Positions 49,024 to 58,162 of a stretch of DNA of 64,000 nt are shown here, in pieces. The DNA lies in NCBI RefSeq assembly GCF_034931005.1, contig NZ_JAYGIN010000010.1, positions 1 through 64,000 of the forward strand, read 5' to 3'. The notes beneath the pieces were generated by a model that was given only the letters and a program-made list of their open reading frames with translations, had not been told where the DNA came from and did no database searches. Numbering within the stretch: position 1 is the stretch's first letter; each line of letters begins with the position of its first letter. The translations under genes were made by a program, and so were the position numbers. The DNA comes from Arcicella sp034931005. Its GTDB lineage: Bacteria; Bacteroidota; Bacteroidia; Cytophagales; Spirosomataceae.

Positions 49024-50271
49024 ATGAATAGTGCAGAATTAATTTCGTCGTTTGCGGATTTTGCAAAAGAAAAAAACATTGACCGTCCGACGATGATAAA
49101 AGTGCTGGAAGACGTATTCCGCACGATGATTCGTAAGAGATATGGAACTGATGAAAACTTTGACGTTATCATCAACCCTGAAAGTGGCGACTTAGAAATG
49201 TGGCGTACTCGTGAAATCGTTGATGACAATTCAGAAGACATTTGGGATTATGATAAAATTCCATTGGAAGAAGCTAAAAAAATTGAACCCGATTTTGAAA
49301 TTGGCGAAGAAGTAGCAGAATTAGTTAAATTAGAAGATTTCGGTCGTAGAATTGTTCAAACCGCACGTCAAACACTTATTCAGAAAGTCAAAGATTTAGA
49401 AAAAGAAGGTCTTTTTGAAAAATACAAAGACTTAGTAGGTGAAATGGTTTCGGGAGATGTTTATCAGATTATTGGAAAAGAGTTTATCATCACAGACGGT
49501 GAAGGTAATGAATTGACCCTTCCAAAATCAGAGATGATTCAGAAAGACCGTTTCAAAAAGGGAGAATCTGTAAAAGCAGTTATTCATAAAGTAGATATGA
49601 ATAATGGAACACCAAAGATTATTCTTTCAAGAACATCGCCAGTATTCTTAGAGCGTTTGTTTGAACAAGAAATTCCTGAAATTTACGATGGTCAAATCAT
49701 GATTCGTAAAATTGTACGTGAACCAGGTGAACGTGCAAAAGTAGCAGTAGAATCTTATGACGACCGTATTGACCCAGTAGGAGCTTGCGTAGGTATGAAA
49801 GGCTCACGTATTCATGGAATTGTTCGTGAATTACAGAATGAAAATATCGACGTAATTAATTACACAGAAAACCTTGAACTTTTAGTAGGTCGTGCATTAA
49901 GCCCAGCCAAAGTAAGTTCAATGAATGTTGATAAAGAGAAAAAGCGTATTGCGGTGTATTTACAACCCGACCAAGTATCATTGGCAATCGGTAAAGGTGG
50001 ACAAAACATTAAATTAGCTGGTAAATTAGTGGGTTACGAATTAGACGTTTATCGTGATATTAAAGAACACGAGATTGACGACGAAGACGTTGACTTATCA
50101 GAATTCTCTGATGAAATCGAAGATTGGGTAATTGCAGAATTACACAAAATCGGTTTGGATACAGCCAAGCAAGTTCTGGCTTTAAATAGCGACGAATTGA
50201 TTCGTCGTACTGAACTCGAAGAAGAAACAGTAGAGGAAGTATTGTCAATCTTGCGTTCAGAGTTTGAGTAA
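49024..50271 (+). CDS. nusA: Transcription termination/antitermination protein NusA
   Basis: 415 residues, the usual Bacteroidota length. The N-terminal RNA-polymerase-binding domain contains ALISSFADFAKEK-type sequence (ELISSFADFAKEKNID). The S1 domain has LVGEMVSGDVYQIIGKEFI. KH domains follow, with VGACVGMKGSRIHGIVREL and VSLAIGKGGQNIKLAGKLV (G-x-x-G). A C-terminal helix-hairpin-helix stretch ends with EEVLSILRSEFE. It controls pausing, termination and antitermination of RNA polymerase. It lies between rimP and infB, the conserved operon order. Confidence 0.96.
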   Translation: MNSAELISSFADFAKEKNIDRPTMIKVLEDVFRTMIRKRYGTDENFDVIINPESGDLEMWRTREIVDDNSEDIWDYDKIPLEEAKKIEPDFEIGEEVAELVKLEDFGRRIVQTARQTLIQKVKDLEKEGLFEKYKDLVGEMVSGDVYQIIGKEFIITDGEGNELTLPKSEMIQKDRFKKGESVKAVIHKVDMNNGTPKIILSRTSPVFLERLFEQEIPEIYDGQIMIRKIVREPGERAKVAVESYDDRIDPVGACVGMKGSRIHGIVRELQNENIDVINYTENLELLVGRALSPAKVSSMNVDKEKKRIAVYLQPDQVSLAIGKGGQNIKLAGKLVGYELDVYRDIKEHEIDDEDVDLSEFSDEIEDWVIAELHKIGLDTAKQVLALNSDELIRRTELEEETVEEVLSILRSEFE

Positions 50272-50279
50272 TGTAGCAT

Positions 50280-50358
50280 GAGTAAGTGATAGAATGATAG
50301 AATAGTCGTTGTATTCATTTCACTTACCCATCAAAGCTATTCTATCATTCAATCACTC
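50280..50358. repeat. Inverted repeat in the nusA-infB gap
   Basis: GAGTAAGTGATAGAATGATA followed by GAATAG (left, 50280-50305) faces CTATTCTATCATTCAATCAC followed by TC (right, 50336-50358). A second CACTTACCC word is also complementary to the left arm. It could fold strongly in the mRNA between the two genes. Confidence 0.7.
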
Positions 50359-50398
50359 AAAATCCAACATTATTATAGAAAAGTATCAATCAAAAAGT

Positions 50399-53300
50399 AT
50401 GGCAGAAGATAAAATGATGCGTTTGAGCCTTGTGGCAAAGCAAATTGGCGTAGGTACCTCAACCATCGTACAAAAGCTATCTGTTCAAGGACATCGGGTA
50501 GAAAATAACCCAAACGCCAAATTAAATTTTGAACAATTAAAAATCGTCGCAAAAGAATTCGGTGCAGAATATCTGCTAAAAGAATCTGCTCCAGCTCCAA
50601 GAGCTAACGAAGAAGAAGTTGTTGTCCCTGTGAAGAGACAAGATGATGATTATTTGCCTTTATATTCTCGTGAAGGTGCAAAAACTCAACCTGCGGTGAC
50701 TACGCCAACAGAAACGCCAAAAGTTGAAGAAGCTCCAGAACCAGAGAAAATTGTTGCAAAAGCAGAGATTCAGCTTAAAATTATTGGTAAAGTAGAACTG
50801 GATGCAAAAGGAAATGTAATTCCTCCAAAACCAGTTGTAGAACCAAAACCAGAGCCGAAAATAGAAACACCAAAGGTGGAAGAAGTAAAACCTGTGGTAG
50901 TAGAAGAAAAACCTGTGATAATAGAACAACCCAAAGCGGTTGAACCAGTGATAGTACCTGTAAAAATTGAGGAAGCTCCGAAGCCAATCGTGGTAGAAGC
51001 TAAACCAGAGGTAATTGAAAAACCAGTAATAGAAGCCCCAATCGTTGAAAAACCAGTAGCAGAAGTCGTGCAACCAGTAGTAGAAAAAACTCCAGTTGCG
51101 GAGGTTGTAGTACAACCTAAAGCTTCTGAACAACCAGTAACTCAGCCTAATAATCCAGTTGTTGAGAACAAGCCACAGCAAGGTAGTGGAGGAAATAACC
51201 AAAATCCTCAGAACAAACAACAAGGTGGTGGATATAACCAAAATCCTCAGAACAAACAACATGGTGGCGGCAACAACCAAAATCCTCAGAATAAGCAACA
51301 AGGTAGCGGAAACAATGCTCCTCAGCAGCCAAAACAACAGGATAACCAAAATCAGCAAAACAGAAATCCTCAACAAACGCAACAAGAAAATAGACCTCAG
51401 AAATTAGGACGTAATGATGCCATTCCAGAGGATACTTCAGCGGTAGAGTTGATTGAAGCAAAAGGTGAACAATTACGAGGATTGAAAGTTTTGGGTAAAA
51501 TCGAATTACCCGTTGAAACTGGTCGTGGTGGAAACAACCGTAATAACAACAATAATAACAAGAAGAAACGTAAGCGTATTGATAAACCTGGTGGAGCAAA
51601 AGTTACTGAAACTGAAATTCGTAACGAAAAAGGAGCTCCTCGTCCGAAAAAAGACGGAGCCCCAGTTGACCCGAACGCTCCTAAAAAACCTGCTAATACA
51701 GGAACTGGTAATAATACATCAGGACAAGGCGGTAATAACAATAATAACAACAACAATAATAGAACAGGGAACAGCCCGAACTATAAAGGAAATCGCAATA
51801 ATAACAACAATAATAATAATGCCAACGCAGGAGCAAAACCAGTACCAAAAGGTGAAGTAACTGACAAGCAAATCCAAGACCAAATCAAGGCAACAATGGC
51901 TCGTCTGCAAGGACAGTCAAACAAGTCGAACTTTGGTGCGAAAGAGCGTCGTGAAAAACGTAAATTCCGTGCAGATAGAAATGAACAGCGGCAATTAGCA
52001 GAAGACGAAGAAGCAAAAATCTTAAAAGTAACTGAATTTATTTCAGCCAGCGAATTAGCTTCTTTGATGGATGTTTCGGTAAACGAAATCATTTCATCTT
52101 GTATGAGTTTAGGAATGTTCGTTTCAATTAACCAACGTCTTGAGGCTGATGTAATTGCTTTAATTACCGAAGAATTCGGATTTGAAGTACAATTTGTATC
52201 TGCCGAAGAAGAAATTGAAGCTGCCATTGCCGAAGAACCAGACGCTCCTGAAGATTTAGTATCAAGAGCTCCAATCGTAACGATTATGGGTCACGTTGAC
52301 CACGGTAAAACATCATTGCTTGACTATATTCGTCGTGCAAAAGTAGCCGCAGGTGAAGCAGGAGGTATTACCCAACACATTGGTGCATATTCAGTAAAAC
52401 AAGATGACGGACGTAGAATCACATTCTTAGATACACCTGGTCACGAAGCCTTTACGGCCATGCGTGCAAGGGGAGCTAAAGTAACAGACGTTGCCATTAT
52501 TGTAATTGCAGCAGATGATGCCGTGATGCCACAAACTGAAGAAGCTATCAACCACGCAATGGTTGCTGGTGTACCTATCGTGTTTGCGTTCTCGAAAGTT
52601 GATAAGCCTGGAGCTAATACAGAAAAAATTCGTGAGCAATTATCTATCAAAAATATCCTTGTAGAAGAATGGGGTGGTAAATACCAAACTCAAGAACTTT
52701 CTTCTAAATCAGGTATGGGTGTAAATGAGTTGCTTGAAAAAGTATTGCTTGAAGCTGAAATGTTAGAATTGAAAGCTAATCCAGACAAACGTGCCGTTGG
52801 TACAGTTGTGGAAGCTTCATTAGATAAAGGTCGTGGTTATGTTGCCAACATCTTAGTACAAGCAGGAACATTGAAAGTAGGTGATATGATGCTTGCAGGA
52901 GCTCACTACGGACGTGTAAAAGCCATGTTTGACTATCGTGGTAATAAATTGAAAGAAGCAGGGCCATCAATACCAGTACAAGTATTAGGTTTGAGTGGAG
53001 CCCCAGCAGCAGGTGATAAACTGAGCGTAATGGAAAATGAACGTGATGCTCGTGAAATTGCAAACAAACGTGAGCAAATTCTACGTGAACAATCATTACG
53101 TACTCGTAAACACATTACTCTTGAAGAAATCGGTCGTCGTAAGGCAATCGGAGCGTTTAAAGAATTGAACGTAATTGTGAAAGGTGACGTAGATGGTTCA
53201 GTAGAAGCATTGTCGGATTCATTATTGAAACTATCAACAGAAGAAGTACAAGTAAGAATTATCCACAAAGGTGTTGGACAAGTTTCAGAATCAGACGTAT

Positions 53301-53770
53301 TATTGGCTTCGGCTTCAGATGCAGTAATTGTAGCATTCCAAGTTCGTCCAAGTACAAACGCACGTCGTTTGTCAGAAAACGAGCAAATCGAAATCCGTAC
53401 TTATTCAGTTATCTATCAAGCAATTGACGATGTACGTGATGCAATGGAAGGCTTATTAGCTCCGAAATTTGAAGAAGTAATTACCGCAAACATTGAGGTT
53501 CGTGATGTATTCAAAATCTCTAAAGTGGGTACAGTTGCAGGTTCTTATGTATTGGATGGTACGGTTAAACGTTCTAACAAAATACGTGTAATTCGTGACT
53601 TCGTTGTAATTCATGAAGGTGAGATTTCTGCTCTAAAACGTTTCAAAGACGATGTGGCAGAAGTTAAGTTTGGCTACGAATGTGGTCTTTCTATCAAAAA
53701 CTTCAATGATTTAGAAGTAAGCGATATTATTGAATGTTACGAAATGAAAGAAATGAAACGTACTTTGTAA
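50399..53770 (+). CDS. infB: Translation initiation factor IF-2
   Basis: 1123 residues from the ATG at 50399 (MAEDKMMRLSLVAKQIGVG). A frame-open extension to 50309 is not family sequence. The N-terminal half is long and low in complexity: Val/Glu/Pro-rich (about 60-260), then a Gly/Asn/Gln part with three tandem 13-residue units like GGGYNQNPQNKQ and runs of Asn. The GTPase domain begins about 624: G1 GHVDHGKTS (631-639), G2 AGGITQHIGAYS, G3 DTPGHEAF, and G4 as S732-K-V-D, where the family usually has N-K-x-D. The C-terminal domains follow to ECYEMKEMKRTL. It delivers initiator tRNA to the ribosome. It is the last gene of the operon and is followed by a strong terminator. Confidence 0.95.
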   Translation: MAEDKMMRLSLVAKQIGVGTSTIVQKLSVQGHRVENNPNAKLNFEQLKIVAKEFGAEYLLKESAPAPRANEEEVVVPVKRQDDDYLPLYSREGAKTQPAVTTPTETPKVEEAPEPEKIVAKAEIQLKIIGKVELDAKGNVIPPKPVVEPKPEPKIETPKVEEVKPVVVEEKPVIIEQPKAVEPVIVPVKIEEAPKPIVVEAKPEVIEKPVIEAPIVEKPVAEVVQPVVEKTPVAEVVVQPKASEQPVTQPNNPVVENKPQQGSGGNNQNPQNKQQGGGYNQNPQNKQHGGGNNQNPQNKQQGSGNNAPQQPKQQDNQNQQNRNPQQTQQENRPQKLGRNDAIPEDTSAVELIEAKGEQLRGLKVLGKIELPVETGRGGNNRNNNNNNKKKRKRIDKPGGAKVTETEIRNEKGAPRPKKDGAPVDPNAPKKPANTGTGNNTSGQGGNNNNNNNNNRTGNSPNYKGNRNNNNNNNNANAGAKPVPKGEVTDKQIQDQIKATMARLQGQSNKSNFGAKERREKRKFRADRNEQRQLAEDEEAKILKVTEFISASELASLMDVSVNEIISSCMSLGMFVSINQRLEADVIALITEEFGFEVQFVSAEEEIEAAIAEEPDAPEDLVSRAPIVTIMGHVDHGKTSLLDYIRRAKVAAGEAGGITQHIGAYSVKQDDGRRITFLDTPGHEAFTAMRARGAKVTDVAIIVIAADDAVMPQTEEAINHAMVAGVPIVFAFSKVDKPGANTEKIREQLSIKNILVEEWGGKYQTQELSSKSGMGVNELLEKVLLEAEMLELKANPDKRAVGTVVEASLDKGRGYVANILVQAGTLKVGDMMLAGAHYGRVKAMFDYRGNKLKEAGPSIPVQVLGLSGAPAAGDKLSVMENERDAREIANKREQILREQSLRTRKHITLEEIGRRKAIGAFKELNVIVKGDVDGSVEALSDSLLKLSTEEVQVRIIHKGVGQVSESDVLLASASDAVIVAFQVRPSTNARRLSENEQIEIRTYSVIYQAIDDVRDAMEGLLAPKFEEVITANIEVRDVFKISKVGTVAGSYVLDGTVKRSNKIRVIRDFVVIHEGEISALKRFKDDVAEVKFGYECGLSIKNFNDLEVSDIIECYEMKEMKRTL

Positions 53771-53798
53771 TCAACAAAATCGTTTCTATTAGGTATAG

Positions 53799-53838
53799 AA
53801 AACAGGTTTCTGCAAGTTTGTAGAAACCTGTTTTATTT
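53799..53838 (+). terminator. Intrinsic terminator of rimP-nusA-infB
   Basis: AAAACAGGTTTCT (53799-53811) and AGAAACCTGTTTT (53822-53834), a 13-bp perfect stem with a 10-base loop and a T-rich 3' flank (TTTTATTTTA). Confidence 0.92.
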
Positions 53839-53949
53839 TAGAAATGACTGGTCGCACAAAAGTGTTCTATGGTCGTTAAAAAATCATGCCACGTAAGGAT
53901 TTTATTTCTCTGATGCTTATGTTTTATTAGATTTGTAAAAAAACATCCC

Positions 53950-54972
53950 ATGACCAAAACACTTCCTAAATACCAAACCATATTTTTGCACCTTGCTTTT
54001 TGGGCATTTGTGTTGGCTTTACCCTTTTTGCTAAAGTATTCTGCTCCACCTGCTGGAATACCTAAAAAAGCCGTAATACAGTCATTCTCCATGACAGAGT
54101 TTTTTACCATTTTTGCTCTAATCAATGTTCCTTTTTTTTATTTTAATAGTCAAGTATTGATTCCAAAAATTTTACATAAAAAAGGTATTTGGATATATTT
54201 ACTCTCAGCAATTGGTTTGGTGCTTGGTGTATTTCTTTTGCATACATTGATTAAAGATATATTTTTCCCAGGACAATTTATTCCCAGAACAGGCTCAACA
54301 TTTCAACTACTTTTCTTCCTTGCCATAAGTGCATCTTATAGAGTTATATCAGATAATCTCAAGAACGAACAAGAGCAAAAAGAACGAGAAACTGAAAAAT
54401 TGAAATCTGAATTATCATTCTTACGTTCACAGATTAGTCCACATTTTATGTTCAATGTCTTGAACAGTATCGTTTCATTGTCGAGACGAAAACCAGAACG
54501 GGTTGAACCTGTGGTAGTTAAGCTGTCAGACTTGATGCGTTATATGCTTTATGAATCTGATGATGCCAAAGTTACTCTTCAAAGAGAAGCTCAATATTTA
54601 AGAGCATATATTGAATTACAACAATTACGGTTTGGCGATGACATTGAGATTAATTTTAATACCAACGAATTGAATGGAAACAAAACCATAGAACCCATGT
54701 TATTGATTCCTTTCGTTGAAAATGCTTTTAAACATGGTGTTGGAATGATTATAAATCCCACTATTGAGATTGATTTACATACGGTTGACAATAGAATTAT
54801 ATTTTCAGTAAAAAATAAAGTAAACCGACAATTTAAAGAGGAAAAAGACGAAGCCTCTGGCATTGGATTGGCTAACGTAAGAAGAAGATTAGAACTTTTA
54901 TATCCTGAAAATCATCACCTCAGTATTAAAGATGAAGATGAGTTTTATGGAATTTATTTAGAAATTAGTTAG
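53950..54972 (+). CDS. LytS-like sensor histidine kinase
   Basis: 340 residues. About four membrane helices lie in the first 145 residues (AFVLALPFLLKY, FFTIFALINVPFFYF, and so on). A short coiled coil (EQKERETEKLKSELSFL) leads to the His_kinase domain: SQISPHFMFNVLNSIVSLSR with the phospho-accepting histidine in SPHFMFN. The HATPase domain has MLLIPFVENAFKHG as the N box and GIGLANVRRRLELL. This is the YehU/LytS class, with no periplasmic domain. It pairs with the LytTR regulator at 55129, and the two are separated by a 156-bp gap containing a single REP. Signal unknown. Confidence 0.93.
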   Translation: MTKTLPKYQTIFLHLAFWAFVLALPFLLKYSAPPAGIPKKAVIQSFSMTEFFTIFALINVPFFYFNSQVLIPKILHKKGIWIYLLSAIGLVLGVFLLHTLIKDIFFPGQFIPRTGSTFQLLFFLAISASYRVISDNLKNEQEQKERETEKLKSELSFLRSQISPHFMFNVLNSIVSLSRRKPERVEPVVVKLSDLMRYMLYESDDAKVTLQREAQYLRAYIELQQLRFGDDIEINFNTNELNGNKTIEPMLLIPFVENAFKHGVGMIINPTIEIDLHTVDNRIIFSVKNKVNRQFKEEKDEASGIGLANVRRRLELLYPENHHLSIKDEDEFYGIYLEIS

Positions 54973-55088
54973 GAGTAGGATAAAATTTAGCTTGTAATTT
55001 GCTCATACATAACCGTCAGTCTAAGTAATAATAAGTCAGAATTCAAAAAGCCTTTAACCTGACGGCTATGGTAAATTACTTAAAAATT

Positions 55089-55109
55089 ACAGACTAAAGT
55101 CTGTGCTAC
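55089..55109. repeat. Single REP-like unit, 'CAGACT' family (GTAG head)
   Basis: On the minus strand: GTAGC, ACAGACT, loop TTA, AGTCTGT. No inverted partner is seen within the gap. It lies 20 bp before the LytTR gene start, so it is in the leader of that gene. An unrelated CCGTCAG/CTGACGG hairpin is at about 55014-55067. Confidence 0.8.
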
Positions 55110-55128
55110 TCTTTAAAATCATAAAACT

Positions 55129-55842
55129 ATGCTAAACTGTATCGCCGTCGATGACGAAAATCTGGCTCTTGACCTTATAGAAGATAATATTCAGAAGATT
55201 CCATTTTTGAATCTTGTAAAAAGATGCAAAAATGCGTTTGAAGCGATGGAAGTGCTTCAAAACCAAGAAATTGATTTATTATTTTTAGACATTCAAATGC
55301 CTGGTATTACAGGTGTTCAGTTTCTGCAAAGTCTCCCCAATAGCCCAATGGTGATTTTTGTGACGGCTTATAAACAATATGCTTTAGAAGGATTTAACCT
55401 AAACGTGGTTGATTATCTATTAAAACCTATTGATTTTGAACGTTTTCTAAAAGCTGTCAACAAAGCTTATGAACTCCATAATTTGAAGCAGAAATCAACA
55501 GTCATTGAAACTATTGTGGAAACTAAGCCAACTACCATTTTTGTCAATGCAGATTACTCTCTGGTGAAATTAAAAATAGATGAAATCACCTATATTGAAG
55601 GTTTAAAAGATTATATCAAAATTCATCTCAATACCTCCACAAAACCCATTGTTACCCGCATGACGATGAAGTCTATCGAAGAGAAATTACCTTCTTTGGA
55701 GTTTTTTCGTGTGCATAAATCATTTATTGTTTCTTTAGACAAAATCGAGTCTATCCGTAATCTAAAAATCAAAATCGGGAATGCTCAAATTCCTGTGAGT
55801 GAAAGTTATTCCGAAGAGTTTTTCAAATTGATTGGACAGTAA
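55129..55842 (+). CDS. LytTR family response regulator
   Basis: 237 residues. The receiver domain contains CIAVDDENLALDLIED (acidic pair), LLFLDIQMPGITG with the phosphorylated Asp, VIFVTAYKQYALEGF with the Thr, and VVDYLLKPIDFERF with the Lys. The LytTR DNA-binding domain (about 145-237) carries LVKLKIDEITYIEGLKDYIK, FFRVHKSFIVSLDKIES and IPVSESYSEEFF. These regulators usually control surface or wall functions in Bacteroidota. It is cognate to the kinase at 53950-54972 by position. Confidence 0.94.
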   Translation: MLNCIAVDDENLALDLIEDNIQKIPFLNLVKRCKNAFEAMEVLQNQEIDLLFLDIQMPGITGVQFLQSLPNSPMVIFVTAYKQYALEGFNLNVVDYLLKPIDFERFLKAVNKAYELHNLKQKSTVIETIVETKPTTIFVNADYSLVKLKIDEITYIEGLKDYIKIHLNTSTKPIVTRMTMKSIEEKLPSLEFFRVHKSFIVSLDKIESIRNLKIKIGNAQIPVSESYSEEFFKLIGQ

Positions 55843-55861
55843 GTACCTATTATACGCAAAA

Positions 55862-55890
55862 GCGTGATACAGCCACAAACTGTATCACGC
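55862..55890. terminator. Hairpin between convergent genes
   Basis: GCGTGATACAG (55862-55872) pairs with CTGTATCACGC (55880-55890). There is no clear T run on the plus strand; the minus strand has TTTTGCG-type sequence after the stem. It probably works in both transcripts. Confidence 0.65.
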
Positions 55891-55910
55891 ACAGAATTAG
55901 CACTCTTCTT

Positions 55911-57602
55911 CTATTCTATTACTAATTTTTTAGCTAATCTTACTTTATCTCCTTGCAAAATATAAAGGTAAATTCCTGTTTTTAAGTCACTTAAAGTAGC
56001 TTTTACTTTGTATGTACCCTTTTCGTGAAATTTTTCTTCTACAATATTTTTTACGTTTATACCACTCATATTGGCTAAATTGATACTGGCGTTTCCATCT
56101 TCTGGTAGAGTATATTGAATTATAACTTCTCCATTTGATACTGGATTTGGATAGGCTGATAATTCTACTCCTTCGATTTCTTGATTTACATATAGGGCTG
56201 ACTCACTTGCTTGTCTTGCACTAACATTACAAGCAGAGATTCTACCTTTAAAAAGAGAACCCAACCCTACTTTAAAGCCTTGATTAAGCACAATTTGTGA
56301 AGCAGCACGATAAGTTACATCAGTACCAGTACCAGAAATTTGACTGGTTGAGGTAATACTATTAGATGCTTGGAATACTTGTGAGCCAGAATTGATTGAA
56401 GTTGTTAAAGTTAAAGTTGCTGGACATGAAGCACCGCCAGTAGAAGCTACATTTGAATAGTTATCTGTTGTATTTGATGCTCTTACACGATAAAAATAAC
56501 TTGTACCAGTCATAACAGTATTATCTGTAAAGGTTGTTACATTGGGAGCAACCCCACCAACAGCAACAAACCCAGTTGTTGATGATGTTGAACGCTCTAT
56601 AATAAAACCCATTTCAGTAGTTGAATTATCAGTCCAAGTAATGGTTGCATTCGTTCCACTGATGGTTGCTATTACTGAACTTGGAGCCGTTAAAATTGTG
56701 CCAGAACAATCAAGAGTATATCTCTCCGAAACTGTTGTTGCAGGCGATAATCTTAACAATAATCCATCCTTTGCTCTGTTATATTGTCCAGTAGTAAAAG
56801 AAGTTCTGCAAACATCATAATATGACATTATATTATTTGTCAATGGACTAAATGTTTGATTATTAGCATCTACTGCCGTTCCAGTATATGAGCATCCACT
56901 CCTGTTATTTCCAGATAATCCGTATGGGTCAGCAGGAGTATCACATAATAAATCTCCAGCCGTAGTACAATTTGCTCCTACTCCTCTTGTAACTAACTCT
57001 GCACCATTTGCTCTATCAAACGTATGTATAAGATTGAGATAATGACCTAATTCGTGAGGGAATGAAGAATAGTCCACACAATCATCATCAAAAAAAACTC
57101 TATTGGTTGCTTTTGGATTAGCAGTTGTTGGATAATAAGCGTAGCCACAAGCACCTCCAAACCCTGAGACATTTATCGAATTTACTATATAAAAATTAAT
57201 AGCATTGGTTACATCATTTGAGTTAGCCAAAGCATCTTCATTTGTATTTGTGAAATCATAATACGTAGTATTATTGATATAATTTGGAGTTGTTCCACAA
57301 AAATAAAATTGAATATTTGAGTTAATATATAACGCATTTGTTCTTGCTAAACCTCTATTAATAATATCTAATGTTGCTCCACCTGTTCCATCATTTCTTC
57401 TAATAATATTAACTCTAATTGGTACATATGTAATGCCATTATCGTTAACTCCAGATAATCTAATTTGGTCTATTTTAGTTTGATTACTGTTAAATACACT
57501 GATAGATGGTGTACTGGATGCACAATCATTTGATGGTCTTTGTGCAATAGTATTAAAGGATAAAATAATACCCCACATTGCGAATAAAAAATAATATTTC
57601 AT
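55911..57602 (-). CDS. Secreted M43 (pappalysin-type) zinc metalloprotease with FN3 and type IX sorting domain
   Basis: 563 residues with a signal peptide (about 1-20, ending TIAQ). The zinc site is HELGHYLNLIHTF (H-E-x-x-H-x5-H). Cys-containing segments (GDLLCDTPADPYGL, NNIMSYYDVCR with the Met turn) are typical of M43. A fibronectin type III domain follows (PSSVIATISGTNATITWTDN, YFYRVRASN). The last 80 residues are a type A sorting signal (LSAYPNPVSNGEVIIQYTL, GIYLYILQGD). It is the last gene of a three-gene operon. Extracellular proteolysis is likely. Confidence 0.93.
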   Translation of the reverse strand: MKYYFLFAMWGIILSFNTIAQRPSNDCASSTPSISVFNSNQTKIDQIRLSGVNDNGITYVPIRVNIIRRNDGTGGATLDIINRGLARTNALYINSNIQFYFCGTTPNYINNTTYYDFTNTNEDALANSNDVTNAINFYIVNSINVSGFGGACGYAYYPTTANPKATNRVFFDDDCVDYSSFPHELGHYLNLIHTFDRANGAELVTRGVGANCTTAGDLLCDTPADPYGLSGNNRSGCSYTGTAVDANNQTFSPLTNNIMSYYDVCRTSFTTGQYNRAKDGLLLRLSPATTVSERYTLDCSGTILTAPSSVIATISGTNATITWTDNSTTEMGFIIERSTSSTTGFVAVGGVAPNVTTFTDNTVMTGTSYFYRVRASNTTDNYSNVASTGGASCPATLTLTTSINSGSQVFQASNSITSTSQISGTGTDVTYRAASQIVLNQGFKVGLGSLFKGRISACNVSARQASESALYVNQEIEGVELSAYPNPVSNGEVIIQYTLPEDGNASINLANMSGINVKNIVEEKFHEKGTYKVKATLSDLKTGIYLYILQGDKVRLAKKLVIE

Positions 57603-57614
57603 TTTCTGAATCGT

Positions 57615-58157
57615 TTATTCAGGACACCACCCAACACGAAAATCCTTAAATAGCTGTGTTTTAAGCATAAAAACCTCTTTACTATCATTTGTTGTAAATT
57701 TAACATTTGACAATTTCACAGTTATTTTATATGGATTCGAGCAATCACGATTTTCTAAGGGCTGTCCTTCGATGAGTTGAACTGTTATTGTTCCTTCTGT
57801 TACATTCCAAGTCTTTATAATAGGATTGGAGTTTACATTGGTTGAAGGTGGAATTTCTGGCAAAATGCCTTTCAAAGGGTCTTGATACTCTAATATTTGT
57901 GCTTTCAAATCCAAAGAACTCGCATAATTTTTAAAATCATATACCTGTTCTTTTGTCGTTATTTTGAGTTTTAGAGGATTTGCTGAGATAATCAACTTTG
58001 TCTTTTTATCATTCGTTAATTGCGAGACATTAAAAGACGCATTACCAGTGCTTTCTCCTACAAATTCAAAATTCGTAACTTCGGGTTGAACCATTTGACT
58101 TTTACAAGCCAACACCCCAACCAACACAATAATCAAATACCAAATTACCTTTTTCAT
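57615..58157 (-). CDS. Lipoprotein of unknown function
   Basis: 180 residues, family not recognised. Signal peptide with lipobox VLAC (MKKVIWYLIIVLVGVLACKS). The rest is a beta-rich domain (NFEFVGESTGNASFNVSQLT, KTKLIISANPLKLKITTKEQ, YKITVKLSNVKFTTNDS) ending in a Cys (FRVGWCPE). Only 5 bp follow the stop of the repeat protein gene and 12 bp precede the metalloprotease gene, so it belongs to a secreted-protein operon. It might be an inhibitor, scaffold or receptor for its neighbours (inference). Confidence 0.7.
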   Translation of the reverse strand: MKKVIWYLIIVLVGVLACKSQMVQPEVTNFEFVGESTGNASFNVSQLTNDKKTKLIISANPLKLKITTKEQVYDFKNYASSLDLKAQILEYQDPLKGILPEIPPSTNVNSNPIIKTWNVTEGTITVQLIEGQPLENRDCSNPYKITVKLSNVKFTTNDSKEVFMLKTQLFKDFRVGWCPE

Positions 58158-58162
58158 ATTTA

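Noticed and set aside
50309..50398. Upstream extension of IF-2
   Set aside because: It covers the hairpin in the nusA-infB gap. The family begins at MAEDKMMRLSLVAKQ.
50660..51756. Long antisense frames rich in Leu, Phe and Tyr within infB
   Set aside because: They mirror the low-complexity IF-2 N-terminus on the opposite strand. Codon pattern and homology support infB only.
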